Shown: one piece after another, positions 25,483-37,900 of the stretch
How positions within the stretch are numbered: the stretch's first letter is position 1
Layout of the letters: every line of letters begins with the position of its first letter
NCBI RefSeq assembly: GCF_032854445.1
Contig: NC_088299.1
Location: 18,159,608-18,223,607, forward strand
From: Liolophura sinensis
Taxonomy: Eukaryota; Mollusca; Polyplacophora; Chitonida; Chitonidae
DNA: 64,000 nt
Direction: 5' to 3'
Translations under genes and position numbers: made by a program
The notes under the pieces: generated by a model
What the model saw: the letters and a program-made list of their open reading frames with translations, nothing else
Databases searched by the model: none
Told to the model about the DNA's origin: nothing

Positions 25483-28400
25483 ATTTTTATGGGTTTAAAA
25501 ATGTTTTGAGTGCTATAAAACTCATTCCTAAAGTTTAATGATTAACGTTCAGACTTTTAAAAATGATTTTTATACCTTTAAAAATATAGTATTCTGAAAA
25601 AAGGGACATAGAACTGTGTGTGTCATCAGCTTTGAATAGAAGGCTCACATTTAAAGCTTGAAAATGACTTTCAAGGCCTCAAAAAATATCACTTTTATTC
25701 ATATAAAAACGACTACATCTGATTTTTAAAAAGCATAAATAGCCCAATGACACCCCACAGGGAAACATACAAATTCCCTGTCCAAGGCCCTTACTGAACC
25801 TTCCCCCAACTGTGTGCCTTAGCATTAACAGACAGGTAGGAGACTGGAACACCTGTTAAGCATGACCATCATTTATACAGCTTGCTGTATTACAGTGTCA
25901 AATACTAATAAATGTTATGGCCATACACACATAGTCCTTGGGAAATTGTATGTCCCAGGGTCTTACAGTAACAATGAAGCCTCATCTGTTAATAAAATAT
26001 TTAACTTCGTTTAAATTCAGGGCATATATACCCTAAACGACCTCGAATTTCATCCACAAAAGTGCATTTTTACTAAACAATATTCCAGTTGAATATCATC
26101 CCATGTTCCAAACAAACCTCAAAACACCTTTCTAAAATCAACAGAACTCTTAGGATCAGGACAAATGCGCAAGTTAGTCACTGACAAAATTTATGGTCAT
26201 TTAGGGTAGTCTCAAGGCTGTACTTCACATTTACCTGACAAATGTACAAACTCTGTGCTGCAAAACCAGCAAGAGCTAGAATTGAGCAGTGACCTCATCT
26301 TATTTATCAGCCACCAATAAGACATGAAAAGGAACAACCTGTGACTCTTAGTTAAATGGTTCCTAACAGCCCCCAAGCTGAGATCATACAAAGAGTGCTT
26401 GCTCAGGGTATGAAACTTTTACCGTGTCAAACCACTCAACCAATGAATATCCAGCAGAAAATGTACATATTACATTTACCTAAATTGCCTACAATTTCAT
26501 GTTTTGCTAATTAATCCACTTTCTGTACCCTGGGTGAGAAATCATGTGAAATTTGATGTTATTACCTTGTAATCACAAATCAAATGTATATACTCACAGA
26601 GAATCAACCATCTTTACTAAGGTTTCTACAGCAGAGCTATCAGTTGGCGAAACAAAAAATAGAATTTGTACCACTGTATATAGCTGTGCCTTTTTCATAA
26701 CCAAACAAACACAATTAACTCTATTCTATTAATGTCTTTAAACCTTTATTGTCTTCTGCAAAACCTATAGGCTAGAGGATTGAGCAATCAGATAGGTACA
26801 TGTAGTCTGAGATCAACAGGTATACCCTGCATCAGCACCCAGATGGTCTGACATACATCTACAGGTAAATGTATACATAATAATGCTGATGACAACAGGT
26901 GGTAGTATTTTATTAAATGTCATCTCTGTTACACATTCACAATACACCCTGTTCTTATACCCAGACAACATCATTTAAGTTACAGGTGAATATCATGTCA
27001 GGATACTATTAAGCTGCTTTTACTTTCACTTTATGATACAATGTAAACTCTTTCACTGAAAAATATCTAAATTTATCCACAGCTGAAAATCTAATATGAT
27101 GGCATTGTAGCACAAATGTTCACCGACAGCCTAGAATGAAATCCTAGACACACAAGTTGTACTGTATTAATGTAATGGGGACACAGGGTCATATTGTTAT
27201 TAAAACAAGACTAATACACACACACACCTTGTTATACATACATGTATACAGGTCAACGATTACACAATGAGATTTCTCCATACTTTGAAGTAGGCTAATC
27301 CATACAAAATCATTCCCCGCTTTACTTTCCTGGCACAGAAAATAGTTTACAGCTGCCAGCTAGTAGATTTGTCCAGTGTAACTGTTATGCAATGGCTTAT
27401 AGATTAGGTTTCAGCAGAAACTGTAATGAACCATCACAGTCAAGCTAGTACATTTCATGAAGCATATAGCATGGCTAAATTGGAAATACATCCACTACAG
27501 TAGAATAAATCAGCTATTCACATCCAGCCACAAAATGCTGCCGGTTGCTTCGTTCAATTCACAGATCCACGTTTTCATAAACTGGACATGTAGTCTGGCT
27601 CCCAAAAGGATGAGCACCTAGCTATGCGTACACATGTATCTCCACGTAAAAACAAGCTACCAAAAACTACATATACAGTACATGCCATGCTTCAATAAGC
27701 CCCGGTTTTTGTTTTAAATCTAAATGTTATGGTCCATCCCCCTCCCCCAATAAAAATGATTATGTACTTATTACCGTATTTCACCTGAAGTTTGGCATTT
27801 TTCAAGTGACATACTGTGCTTGATTCTGATTGATCCCTCAACCTTAAAGTGTCCACAAGTGGGAAGTCTCTCAAGTTTCATTTAATTCTTATCAGAAAAA
27901 CATAAATGCTGGCCTCAGAAAGTATCATTTTAAAGTTTTTATGTGCTTGACAGCACTTTTAAGTGACCAAACTTTAGGTGAAACATGGTGATCATTTACA
28001 ATACACATGTTATGTCCTATCTCATTAGAAGTGCAACGACAGCAGTTACATATAACATTCAAATAAATGCATCTTTACATGACAGCAAACAAGGAGAATA
28101 TATCCACCTTTACAAATATGTAAACCACTTATTTGACTATTGTCTCTGTGATACTGACTTGAGAATCAACTGAATCTTGGTCAGGTCAGGTATGAATGTC
28201 TCAAATCCACATGTCATGGTATCAAATACACATTCATTTTGCTGTATGATGAAGTATTTTCTGCTGAGAAAAATGCTAACAAGAGTGGCAGAGAACAGAC
28301 CAAAACCTAACTGCTGATCTTAAACTGGAGAAGGCCTAAATACTGAGTCAGGTAAATGTTGTCTGTTATTTTGATGTAACAATCACTCTTCACAGTTAAT

Positions 28401-29123
28401 CACTACCTCAGAATCCCATATGTAAGGTTACCATTTTGCAGCTTATGCTAATATACTCCATCTTGTAAAGTGATATCACAACAAAACATAGTACACTACA
28501 GCAATACAGTAAAACCTCAATGATTGCTAACAACTTGCTAAATGATAAACTGAAATATTCGCAACTTGCTTCAGTTACATAATGCAGGAAATCTGCCCAC
28601 ATTGCCCCCTTCTTACTACAGGGTACTTGCTGCACTTTATCCAGATGAGACTGTATTAGCTTATGCAGACCACACGCACCTCAGGCAAACCTACTTCACA
28701 TCTACAGTAATACATACACACATGTAACTACTTTATACTGTTTAAACGATTTTGGCAAGCTGCATTGGCAAATATTATATATAGGTTATAAAATAAATGT
28801 TGTTTGTGTGTATTCCCACTTTTATGAATACAAGACTTAAATTGGATGGCAATATCTGTATGCATACTCTATATTTGTGTAATTAATTATAATGACAAAG
28901 AACCAAGCAGAGGTTATTTTACTGCAGTACAGTGAGCAGATTATAAGAAAAGCAAAAGGTGCAGAAAAATGAACACAACATTCTGCCAAAGACAAAATTT
29001 GAAGTAAATATCTAATTCATGACAGAAAAAGGAAAAAAGGTATAATAGAAACTAAATTTGACAACTTAAGTGAGAAAAATCACCTTATCTCTTCATATCT
29101 CTCCGATCAAACCAGTTATATTT

Positions 29124-29265
29124 TTATGGTTTTACAACAAGTGTTGCAAATCCATCCACACTTTTCATCTGTCGAGAGTTAAAGCTGACCAGAAGTTGAC
29201 GTTCACCTGTCCGGAATGGTGTCAGTCTCACCCGGGCTCGCAATGTTCCATTTGGTGGTAAATTC
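29124..29265 (-). CDS. Duplicate terminal exon 16, distal copy (A)
   Basis: Same length, acceptor and stop (29126-29124) as the proximal exon 5.7 kb away; it encodes FRTGER where the other has FRAGER. It is intact and in phase with exon 15, so it could serve as an alternative 3' exon if exon 16B is skipped. It lies in copy A of the segmental duplication. Use is unproven, and an uncollapsed allele in the assembly is an alternative explanation. Confidence 0.75.
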
Positions 29266-29760
29266 CTGAAAATCAACAATAATAATTTTTCATAATTTTA
29301 TAATAAATCCTGAAGATGAAACCACCATTTCCACATAAATTTACATGCATCAAACTTTATTTCATAGATACATAGACCAAGAAAAATTTCATTAAATCTT
29401 ACACTTAATCACTCTCACAAACGGTTCTGCCAGGGGGAGATAATTTTTATGCAGACTAAGGGAGACAACTCTGTATATAGCCACATGTTGCCAAATCTAT
29501 AACTATGAGGCAGTCAAAAAATCAATACCAGAGAATCAATACTTTAATGTGACTGCTGTCAACTTTAGACACGTGAGCAAAAGATGGCTCATTTTAAAAC
29601 TCCACAAAACTTCAGCTGCTTGTTGGAAAATTCATTAAAGAGAAAAACATATAAACCCATTGCACGTATGGTCTGTATATGGTGGCTAAAATCCTAGGAC
29701 TGTAGAAGTATGTGGCTCTTTCATGCATCTTCTTACTATATTATCAGGTAATATTAGGAA

Positions 29761-29833
29761 GCCTCCATAGCTCAGTGGTTAGAGCACTGGTCTTGTAAAC
29801 CAGGGGTCGAGAGTTCGATCCTCTCTGGGGGCT
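29761..29833 (+). tRNA. tRNA-Thr (TGT anticodon)
   Basis: 73 nt. A 7-bp acceptor stem pairs GCCTCCA with TGGGGGC; the D stem is GCTC/GAGC. The anticodon stem is CTGGT/ACCAG around loop CTTGTAA (anticodon TGT), and the T stem is GAGAG/CTCTC with loop TTCGATC. A box (TAGCTCAGTGG) and B box (GTTCGATCC) are intact, and a T-run about 25 nt downstream can stop Pol III. It lies antisense inside the transglutaminase 3' region, copy A. Confidence 0.95.
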
Positions 29834-30266
29834 AGACAATGTCTGTTGTCTGAACTTTTTCTTTTATTAATTTTTTTAAACTCCCATCTGTGCTCTATCG
29901 ATACTAAAACACTATCAGTCATGAATCAATATTAAACCACATAAAACAAAAAAAAAATATTACAAAAAACTTTAACTTTGAACTCAAAAGTTGTACTAAA
30001 GAAAACGCTAATGAAATGGTAATATATCAAATAATCTGCAAGTTGCTTACTATAGCAATACTGCAATATTTCTGACAATGAACTATAGGGTAAAAATGTT
30101 TTTATTTTAAAATGTCATGAAAGAAATGCTGCTTGTTGGGAAATTCATTAAAGAGAAAAACATATAAACCTATTGTACGTATGGTCTGTATATGGTGGCT
30201 AAAATCCTAGGACTGTAGAAGTATGTGGCTCTTTCATGCATCTTCTTATTATATTATCAGAGATTA

Positions 30267-30339
30267 GCCTCCATAGCTCAGTGGTTAGAGCACTGAACTT
30301 GTAAACCTTGGGTTGAGAGTTCAATCCTCTCTGGGGCCT
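30267..30339 (+). pseudogene. tRNA-Thr pseudogene (TGT loop, broken stems)
   Basis: Same 73-nt frame as the intact copies and loop CTTGTAA is kept. But the anticodon stem reads CTGAA against ACCTT and no longer pairs, the acceptor stem has a C-C mismatch, and the T loop is altered (TTCAATC). By flanking sequence it is the counterpart of the intact tRNA at 36596 in copy B. Confidence 0.88.
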
Positions 30340-30794
30340 ACACAACATGAATGGTATGAATTTTTTTTTTTCTTTTGAACTCTCAACTCTGCCTTTTCCA
30401 TGCAAGAACACAAATAGTAGTGAATCATTATTGAACCATTTACCATGATATTTTTTTTTTTTGCCAAGCAAATTACAGACTGGATAAAATCTGCCTATGG
30501 GTCACTGGCTTTAAAAAACGTGAGATACCTTAATCTAGAATGATAATATTTCTGATAATAAACTACAGAGTAAATAATCTTAATCTGAATTGTCCTGACA
30601 AACATCGTCTGACATATAGCTTCCTCAGCTTAAGCAACATCTGGCTTCTTCATTGTTTTCCACCCACAAATTTCAACACAACATATTTCTTGAAACACTT
30701 GACAAACAAATATACCTCCATGCATGCTCTTTTTCTGGTAAGATACAAGCTACATGTAGAACTCAACTATCAAGGTAAAGTATGTGATACTGAC

Positions 30795-30862
30795 TGTAGC
30801 TGGAAGTCTGTGGGTTTCTGCAGCCCCGGTCCCTCCACTGTGAGGACGCAGTCAGTCAGGGT
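30795..30862 (-). pseudogene. Truncated relic of transglutaminase exon 15
   Basis: These 68 nt match the 3' half of exon 15, including the intact GTCAGT donor next to it. Homology stops abruptly at 30862, in mid-exon, where the sequence changes to unrelated DNA. The acceptor half is missing, so it cannot be a normal internal exon. It marks the duplication breakpoint. Confidence 0.9.
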
Positions 30863-33800
30863 TTGAGGCCTACTGGGGTAAGCCCCAGTCAGAGTCTGGG
30901 TAAGTGGGCCTCCATGAAAAAAATTTCACAGGGGCCCACTTTCACATAGGCCCACTTTCACAGAGGCCCACATGTATACTGAGAGTACTGTATCTACCTT
31001 TACATGACTCACATCAACTTTGAATAAAAGGCTCACATTTAAAGCTTAAAAATGATTTTCAAGGCCTCAAAAATCACTTTTATACATTTGAAAACAACTA
31101 CATCTGAGGCCCTTACTGAACCTTCCCCCAACTGTGTGCCTTAGCATTAACAGACAGGTAGGACACTGGAACACCTGTTAAGCATGACCATCATTTATAC
31201 AGCTTGCTGTATTATAGTGTCAAATACTAATAAATGTTATGGCCATACACATGTGGTACTGTTTTTGTTTTGTTTTTTGTTGCATGCATTTTGTTTTCTA
31301 CATAAGAAAAAATACATTACAAGTGTAACTAAAGTCATCATTTATAAAGTCTTTTTCTCAGCATAGATATGATAAGATGGTGGCTGGAAACTCATGCATA
31401 TGAGCATATATGGTTTTACAAGAGTGGTGCTGAAAAATTATCAAGTGTCAATGTGGGTGCATACATGAAGAATGTGGTTTAAAACAGGTATCGTGACAGT
31501 GGTTGAAAACTGACCTTCATATTAAGGCCGTTTACTCTTCTGTTTAATCTAAACTTGTATGCTGAAAAGAACTCTTCCAAACAGTTCTGAACACATTTGA
31601 TATATGACATTACATGATAGCCCTAAGGAAATTGTATGTCCCAGGGTCTTACAGTAACAATGAAGCCTCATCTGTTAATAAAATATTTAACTTCGTTTAA
31701 ATTCAGGGCATATATACCCTAAATGACCTCAAATTTCATCCACAAAAGTGCATTTTTACTAAAGAATAATCCAGTTGAATATCAACCTATGTTCCAAACA
31801 AACCTCAAAACACCTTTCTAAAATCAACAGAAGTCTTAGGATCAGGACAAATGCGCAAGTTAGTCACCAACAAAATTTATGGTCATTTAGGGTAGTCTCA
31901 AGGCTGTACTTCACATTTACCTGACAAATGAACAAACTCTGTGCTGCAAAACCAGCAAGAGCTAGAATTGAGCAGTGACCTCATCTCATTTATCAGCCAC
32001 CAATCAGAAATGAAAAGGAACAACCTGTGACTCTTAGTTAAATGGTTCCTAACAGCCCCCAAACTGAGCTCATACTAAGAGTGCTTGCTCAGAGTAGAAA
32101 ATTTTTATGCTGTCAAACCACTCAACCAATGAATATCCAGCAGAAAATGTACATATTACATTTACCTAAATTGCCTACAATTTCATGTTTTGCTAATTAA
32201 TCCACTTTCTGTACCCTGGGTGAGAAATCATGTGAAATTTGATGTTATTACCTTGTAATCACAAATCAAATGTATATACTCACAGAGAATCAACCATCTT
32301 TACTAAGGTTTCTACAGCAGAGCTATCAGTTGGCGAAACAAAAAATAGAATTTGTACCACTGTATATAGCTGTGCCTTTTTCATAACCAAACAAACACAA
32401 TTAACTCTATTCTATTAATGTCTTTAAACCTTTATTGTCTTCTGCAAAACCTATAGGCTAGAGGATTGAGCAATCAGATAGGTACATGTAGTCTGAGATC
32501 AACAGGTATACCCTGCATCAGCACCCAGATGGTCTGACATACATCTACAGGTAAATGTATACATAATAATGCTGATGACAACAGGTGGCAGTATTTTATT
32601 AAATGTCATCTCTGTTACACATTCACAATACACCCTGTTCTTATACCCAGACAACATCATTTAAGTTACAGGTGAATATCATGTCAGGATACTATTAAGC
32701 TGCTTTTACTTTCACTTTATGATACAATGTAAACTCTTCCACTGAAAAAAATCTAAATTTAGCCACAACTTAAAATCTAATATGATGGCATTGTAGCACA
32801 AATATTCAGGGACAGCCTACAATAAAATCCTAGACACACAAGTTGTACTGTATTAATGTAGCGGGGACATAGGGTCACATTGCTATTAAAACAAGACTAA
32901 TACACACACACCTTGTTATACATACATGTATACAGGTCAACAATTACACAATGAGATTTCTCCATACTTTGAAGTAGGCTAATCCATACAAAATCATTCC
33001 CCGCTTTACTTTGCTGGCACAGAAAATAGTTTACAGTTGCCAGCTAGTAGATTTGTCCAGTGTAACTGTTATGCAGTGGCTTATAGATTAGGTTTCAGCA
33101 GAAACTGTAATGAACCATCACAGTCAAGCTAGTACATTTCATGAAGCATATAGCATGGCTAAATTGGAAATACATCCACTACAGTAGAATAAATCACCTA
33201 TTCACATCCAGCCACAAAATGCTGCCGGTTGCTTCGTTCAATTCACAGATCCACGTTTTCATAAACTGGACATGTAGTCTGGCTCCCAAAAGGATGAGCA
33301 CCTAGCTATGTGTACACATGTATCTCCACGTAAAAACAAGCTACCAAAAACTACATATACAGTACATGCCATGCTTCAATAAGCTCCGGTTTTTGTTTTA
33401 AATCTAAATGTTATGGTCCATCCCCCTCCCCCAATAAAAATGATTATGTACTTATTACCTTATTTCACCTGAAGTTTGGCATTTTTCAAGTGACATACTG
33501 TGCTTGATTCTGACTGATTCATCAACCTTAAAGTGTCCACAAGTGGGAAGTCTCTAAACTTTCATTTGATTCTTATCAGAAAAACATAAATGCTGGCCTC
33601 AGAAAGTATCATTTTAAAGTTTTTATGTGCTTGACAGTGCTTTTAAGTGACCAAACTTTAGGTGAAATATGGTGATCATTTACAATACACATGTTATGTC
33701 CTATCTCATTAGAAGTGCATCGACAGCAGTTACATATAACATTCAAGTAAATGCATCTTTACATGACAGCAAACAAGGAGAATATATCCACCTTTACAAA

Positions 33801-34800
33801 TATGTAAACCACTTATCTGACTATTGTCTCTGTGATACTGACTTGAGAATCAACTGAATCTTGGTCGGGTCAGGTATGAATGTCTCAAATCCACATGTCA
33901 TGGTATCAAATACACATTCATTTTGCTGTATGATGAAGTATTTTCTGCTGAGAAAAATGCTAACAAGAGTGGCAGAGAACAGACCAAAACCTAACTGCTG
34001 ATCTTAAACTGGAGAAGGCCTAAAATACTGAGTCAGGTAAATGTTGTCTGTTATTTTGATGTAACAATCACTCTTCACAGTTAATCACTACCTCAGAATC
34101 CCATATGTAAGGTTACCATTTTGCAGCTTATGCTAATATACTCCATCTTGTAAAGTGATATCACAACAAAACATAGTACACTACAGCAATACAGTAAAAC
34201 CTCAATGATTGCTAACAACTTGCTAAATGATAAACTGAAATATTCGCAACTTGCTTCAGTTACACAATGCAGGAAATCTGCCCACATTGCCCCCTTCTTA
34301 CTACAGGGTACTTGCTGCACTTTATCCAGACGAGACTGTATTAGCTTATGCAGACCACACGCACCTCAGGCAAACCTACTTCACATCTACAGTAATACAT
34401 ACACACATGTAACTACTTTATACCGTTTAAACGATTTTGGCAAGCTGCATTGGCAAATATTATATATAGGTTATAAAATAAATGTTGTTTGTGTGTATGC
34501 CCACTTTTATGAATACAAGACTTAAATTGGATGGCAATATCTGTATGCATACTCTATATTTGTGTAATTAATTATGATGACAAAGAACCAAGCAGAGGTT
34601 ATTTTACTGCAGTACGGTGAGCAGATTATAAGAAAAGCAAAAGGTGCAGAAAAATGAACACAACATTCTGCCAAAGACAAAATTTGAAGTAAATTCATGA
34701 CAGAAAATGGAAAAAAGGTATAACAGAACTAAATTTGACAACTTAAGTGAGAAAAATCACCTTATCTCTTCATATCTCTCCGATCAAACCAGTTATATTT

Positions 34801-34942
34801 TTATGGTTTTACAACAAGTGTTGCAAATCCATCCACACTTTTCATCTGTCGAGAGTTAAAGCTGACCAGAAGTTGACGTTCACCTGCCCGGAATGGTGTC
34901 AGTCTCACCCGGGCTCGCAATGTTCCATTTGGTGGTAAATTC
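34801..34942 (-). CDS. Transglutaminase terminal exon 16, proximal copy (B)
   Basis: Acceptor GATTTTCAG, residues 723-769, stop TAA at 34803-34801. Contains [20 protein letters not shown], the last strands of the second barrel. It is the first terminal exon met by the transcript, so is likely the main one. It differs from the distal copy by Ala instead of Thr in FRxGER. I saw no convincing AATAAA close downstream. Confidence 0.92.
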
Positions 34943-37900
34943 CTGAAAATCAACAATAATAATTTTTCATAATTTTATAATAAATCCTGAAGATGAAACC
35001 ACCATTTCCACATAAATTTACATGCATCAAACTTTATTTCATAGATACAGAGACCAAGAAAAATTTCATTAAATGTTACACTTAATCACTCTCACAAACG
35101 GTTCTGCCAGGGGGAGATAATTTTTATGCAGACTAAGGGAGACAACTCTGTATATAGCCACATGTTGCCAAATCTATAACTATGAGGCAGTCAAAAAATC
35201 AATACCAGAGAATCAATACTTTAATGTGACTGCTGTCAACTTTAGACACGTGAGCAAAAGATGGCTCATTTTAAAACTCCACAAAACTTCAGCTGCTTGT
35301 TGGAAAATTCATTAAAGAGAAAAACATATAAACCCATTGCACGTATGGTCTGTATATGGTGGCTAAAATCCTAGGACTGTAGAAGTATGTAGCTCTTTCA
35401 TGCATTTTCTTACTATATTATCAGGTAATAGTAGGAAGCCTCCATAGCTCAGTGGTCAGAGCACTGGTCTTGTAAACCAGGGGTCGAGAGTTCGATCCTC
35501 TCTGGGGGCTAGACAATGTCAGTTGTCTGAACTTTTTCTTTTATAAATTTTTTTAAACTCCCATCTGTGCTCTATCGATACTAAAACACTACCAGTCATG
35601 AATCAATTTAATAACCACATAAAACAAAAAAAAAATTTTACAAAAAACTTTAACTGTGAACTCAAAAGTTCTACTAAAAAAACTCCTAATGAAATGGTAA
35701 TATATAAAATAATCTGAAAGTTGCTCACCATAGCAATACTGCAATATTTCTAACAATGAACTGTAGAGTAAAAATATTTTTATTTTAAAATGTCATGAAA
35801 GTCAAGCACTATTAGGAAGCCTCCATAGCTCAGTGGTTAGAGCACTGGTCTTGTAAACCAGGGGTCGAGAGTTCGATCCTCTCTGGGGGCTAGACAATGT
35901 CAGTTGTCCGAACTTTTTTCTTCTTTTATTTATTTTTTTAAACTCCCATCTGTGCTCTATCAATAATAAAACACTGCTAGTCATGAATCAATATTAAACC
36001 ATGTCAAAAAAAAAAACACAAAAAAACAAAAATATTACAAAAAACTATAACTGTGAACTCAAAAGTTCTACTAAAAAAACTCCTAATGAAATGGTAATAT
36101 ATAAAATAATCTGAAAGTTGCTTACCACTGCAATACTGCAATATTTCTAACAATGAACTGTAGAGTAAAAATATTTTCATTTTAAAATGTCATGAAAGTC
36201 AAGCACTATCAGGAAGCCTCCATAGCTCAGTGGTTAGAGCACTGGTCTTGTAAACCAGGGGTCGAGAGTTCGATCCTCTCTGGGGGCTAGACAATGTCAG
36301 TTGTCTGAACTTTTTCTTTTATTTATTTTTTTTAAACTTCCATCTGTGCTCTATCGATACTAGAACACTACCAGTCATGAATCAATATTAAACCACATAA
36401 AACAAAAAAAAATATTACAAAAAACTTTAACATTGAACGCAAAAGTTGTACTAAAGAAAATGCTAATGAAATGGTAATATATAAAATAATCTGCAACTTG
36501 CTCACTATAGCAATACTGCAATATGTCTGACAATGAACTGTAGAGTAAAAATATTTTTATTTTAAAATGTCATGAAAGTCAAGCACAATCAGGAGGCCTC
36601 CATAGCTCAGTGGTTAGAGCACTGGTCTTGTAAACCAGGGGTCGAGAGTTCGATCCTCTCTGGGGGCTAGACAACATGAATTGTCCTTTTTTTTCTCCTT
36701 GTTTAACTGTCAACTGTGCCTTTTCAATACCTTATACAAGAACACAAATAGTATTGAACCATGTACCATGATACTTTTTTTTTTGTCAAGCAAATTACAG
36801 ATTGGATAAAATCTGCCTATGGGTCACTGGCTTTAAAAAAACGTGAGATACCTCAATCTAAAATGATAGTATATGATAGTAAATGCTAATATTTCTGATA
36901 ATAAACTACAGAGTAAATAATCTTAATCTGAATTGTCATGACAAACATCGTCTGACATACGGCTTCCTCAGCTTAAGCAACATCTGGCTTCTTCATTGTT
37001 TTCCACCCACAAATTTCAACACAACATATTTCTTGAAACACTTGACAAACAAATATACCTCCATGCATGCTCTTTTTCTGGTAAGATACAAGCTACATGT
37101 AGAACTCAACTATCAAGGTAAAGTATGTGATACTGACTGTAGCTGGAAGTCTGTGGGTTTCTGCAGCCCCGGTCCCTCCACTGTGAGGACGCAGTCAGTC
37201 AGGGTCTGGGGCAGGGAGTTGAGGAAAGACACCTCCACTTCTACCGACTGTCCCAGCTTGACCTCAGACGGTACCTGTCAGGTGTTAGAAAACCACTCAC
37301 CATTCACTACAAGTGCACCACAGATCTGTCACAATTGTGTGTCACGAACAGTAGTCACAAAGATTCAAGGTTCTTAAGTGGAAAAGATACACTTGAGCCC
37401 ATGCGATCAGAAGGCAATCTTACACTAAAGTCATTCTGTCAAATGACTCTAAAATTGTTATTTCTTATGTTATAAGATCCAAATTTTGCTTAAAATTGTA
37501 AATTCTGAGTAAGTTATTATATAACACATTTCAGATAAAAGAAGGGAAAGTTTATTGAGTGCTCAGGACTGCAGATCATTATTTGTGATCAGTTATTATC
37601 GAGTACTTCAATTAAATGAAGAAAACATGATCAAACTGTTGTACTAGTTACATTTATGTAAATGGATAGCATCTAGTAGAAGTGTAAATGTAGGTATAGT
37701 CATCAGCTGCAACTGTACAAAAGGGTGATAAAACAAAGGCCAGTCCAAACAGTGCTTGTTCAATTCCACTGAACTTTCACCAGCCTAGCGATATTAATGG
37801 AGTACTGACCATTACTGACCAGAATAAGTATATTGTACATGAGATACCTTGATATCCAAGGTGGGCTTAACCAGTCTGAATGTATCAACTTCTGTGTACA

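Larger units (their letters stand above)
25622..30862. repeat. Segmental duplication, copy A
   Basis: Collinear with copy B over more than 5 kb at high identity (a few differences per 100 bases by eye). It begins near the shared TTTGAATA.AAGGCTCACA and ends inside exon 15. It carries the distal last exon, one intact and one broken tRNA-Thr, and no other gene. Relative to B it lacks about 380 bp (B 31245-31625) and two tRNA units. Confidence 0.9.
35438..36668 (+). repeat. Tandem array of tRNA-Thr-bearing units (about 380-397 bp, x4)
   Basis: tRNA starts are at 35438, 35819, 36216 and 36596, spaced 381, 397 and 380 bp. Each spacer contains the same A-rich and CAATACTGCAATAT segments with small changes. 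Copy A has only two units. The array sits in transglutaminase intron 15, on the opposite strand. Confidence 0.93.
31012..37205. repeat. Segmental duplication, copy B
   Basis: Tandem partner of copy A, same orientation, separated by about 150 bp (30863-31011) of unrelated sequence. It carries the complete exon 15, the proximal last exon and four tRNA-Thr genes. The tRNA-bearing unit is expanded here to four copies about 380-400 bp apart. Confidence 0.9.

Noticed and set aside
30199-30471. Minus-strand frames over the tRNA genes (also 35802-35984)
   Set aside because: Reverse complement of tRNA-Thr, not protein.
37130-37138. GTATCA as the exon 15 donor
   Set aside because: Leaves phase 0 and shifts exon 16 out of its family-like frame; GTCAGT three bases earlier fits.
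36883-37377. 164-codon plus-strand frame
   Set aside because: Antisense shadow of exon 15; its duplicate at 30540-30866 shadows the exon 15 relic.
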